A program made the translations under genes and the position numbers. Below, piece after piece: positions 63,481 through 64,000 of a stretch of DNA of 64,000 nucleotides. The notes beneath the pieces were generated by a model, which was not told the origin of the DNA, searched no databases, and saw nothing but the letters and a program-made list of their open reading frames with translations. Every line of letters begins with the position of its first letter. The first letter of the stretch is position 1. The stretch comes from Albula goreensis (lineage: Eukaryota; Chordata; Actinopteri; Albuliformes; Albulidae): contig CM040764.1 of assembly GCA_022829145.1 (NCBI GenBank), forward strand, positions 3,929,552-3,993,551. Reading direction: 5' to 3'.

Positions 63481-64000
63481 CGAGAAAAATGACTCCAGAT
63501 CGTTATAAGAATATTTACTTCCTTGGCAACCAATCTTATTACATGCAAATTACATGTGTATATTGTATTTGCACATGTACATTCTGTACGTCAGTAATGA
63601 GATTACTGAGTTATGGTGTAAACGGAAACAGGAGGGGCTATAATAAGCTGTCAATCGTTGCCTTTGTTCACCAATACAAAGATTCTGCCTTTCACTACTT
63701 TTGATTGGTTCAAATCAATAGTCACTAGTAGCATACAGCACTCCACTCATTATTGGTTTTCTATTACTCATAACTGTTGTATTCATATACATATTGCCCA
63801 CCAACAGCCAATTAGCAGTGAATGTAAGAGTTGATGAACAGGACAGTAACTACAGCTGAAAATGTATGTATACATTTTGACACAGGTCAAGTGTTATTGT
63901 TGAGGGTCTCTTGAGTTCTGGTTTATACGCTCTAATTATAATGTTGTTTTTTTGTATGGAAATTCATTGTTTTTATGCTGTGAAGATGATGATTGTATCG

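Larger units (their letters stand above)
17440..64000 (+). other. nlgn1: nlgn1 intron downstream of core exon (partial)
   Basis: The donor is GTAAGA at 17440. No neuroligin acceptor and exon follow in the window, so this intron exceeds 46.5 kb. Very long introns are usual for neuroligin-1 in vertebrates. It contains the SINEs, MITEs, minisatellites, LINE fragment and candidate regulatory islands listed separately. Between them the sequence is AT-rich and unremarkable. No open frame on either strand matches a family I recognise. Confidence 0.85.

Noticed and set aside
17440..64000. Search for the next neuroligin exon (FLSTGDQ..., QALRW, GGDP)
   Set aside because: No matching frame or splice-bordered segment was found on the + strand, so the exon is taken to lie beyond the window.

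Overview
This is a 64 kb stretch of a fish nuclear genome, almost entirely intronic, from the neuroligin-1 gene (nlgn1) on the + strand. The evidence is two small exons with correct splice borders. A 60-bp exon at 12124-12183 encodes a GPLTKK...DLGDN insert, the second insert of alternative splice site A in neuroligin-1. A 153-bp exon at 17287-17439 encodes the start of the cholinesterase-like core ([17 protein letters not shown]... to ...NYRLGVLG). Both begin and end in phase 1, so the mRNA stays in frame whether or not the 60-bp exon is included. The preceding exon (N terminus) and the following exon (expected to continue FLSTGDQ...) were not found and should lie outside the window. The flanking introns are therefore at least 12.1 kb and 46.5 kb, and the intron between the two exons is 5.1 kb.

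The fish assignment rests on the repeats: tRNA-derived SINEs with teleost-type tails, short inverted-repeat MITEs of the 'GATCTAGGATCAG' and 'GAGTGTCCAATCTTA' types, and CR1/L2-like LINE remnants. I cannot name the species. The neuroligin exons look single-copy and intact.

Layout. 1-12123: intron with a LINE 3'-end remnant (about 4960-5165), a 180-bp MITE (8184-8363) and compositional islands near 1.1, 3.4 and 10.2 kb. 12124-12183: alternative exon, surrounded by splicing-control sequence (weak donor followed by U8, an RBFOX-type TGCATG 27 nt downstream, dense polypyrimidine on both sides). 12184-17286: intron with two extended nuclear-receptor half-sites, two copies of one MITE family and a CA-rich minisatellite. 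17287-17439: constitutive core exon. 17440-64000: long intron with SINEs, MITEs, a SINE nested in a MITE (about 26.1-26.8 kb), a 13-copy 48-bp minisatellite (32263-32880), a degenerate 34-35-bp tandem array (35.7-36.05 kb), a CR1-like reverse-transcriptase remnant on the - strand (40.06-40.69 kb), microsatellites, and many GC-richer, low-repeat islands with homeodomain/POU-type motifs that are candidate cis-regulatory elements.

Apart from the two exons I found no credible protein-coding gene. The longest open frames are by-products of tandem repeats whose unit length is a multiple of three, or of CA-rich sequence. The most useful biology here is the regulated exon and its cis-elements, and the candidate enhancer islands. 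No search or alignment was run: family names come from recognition of motifs and remembered consensus features.
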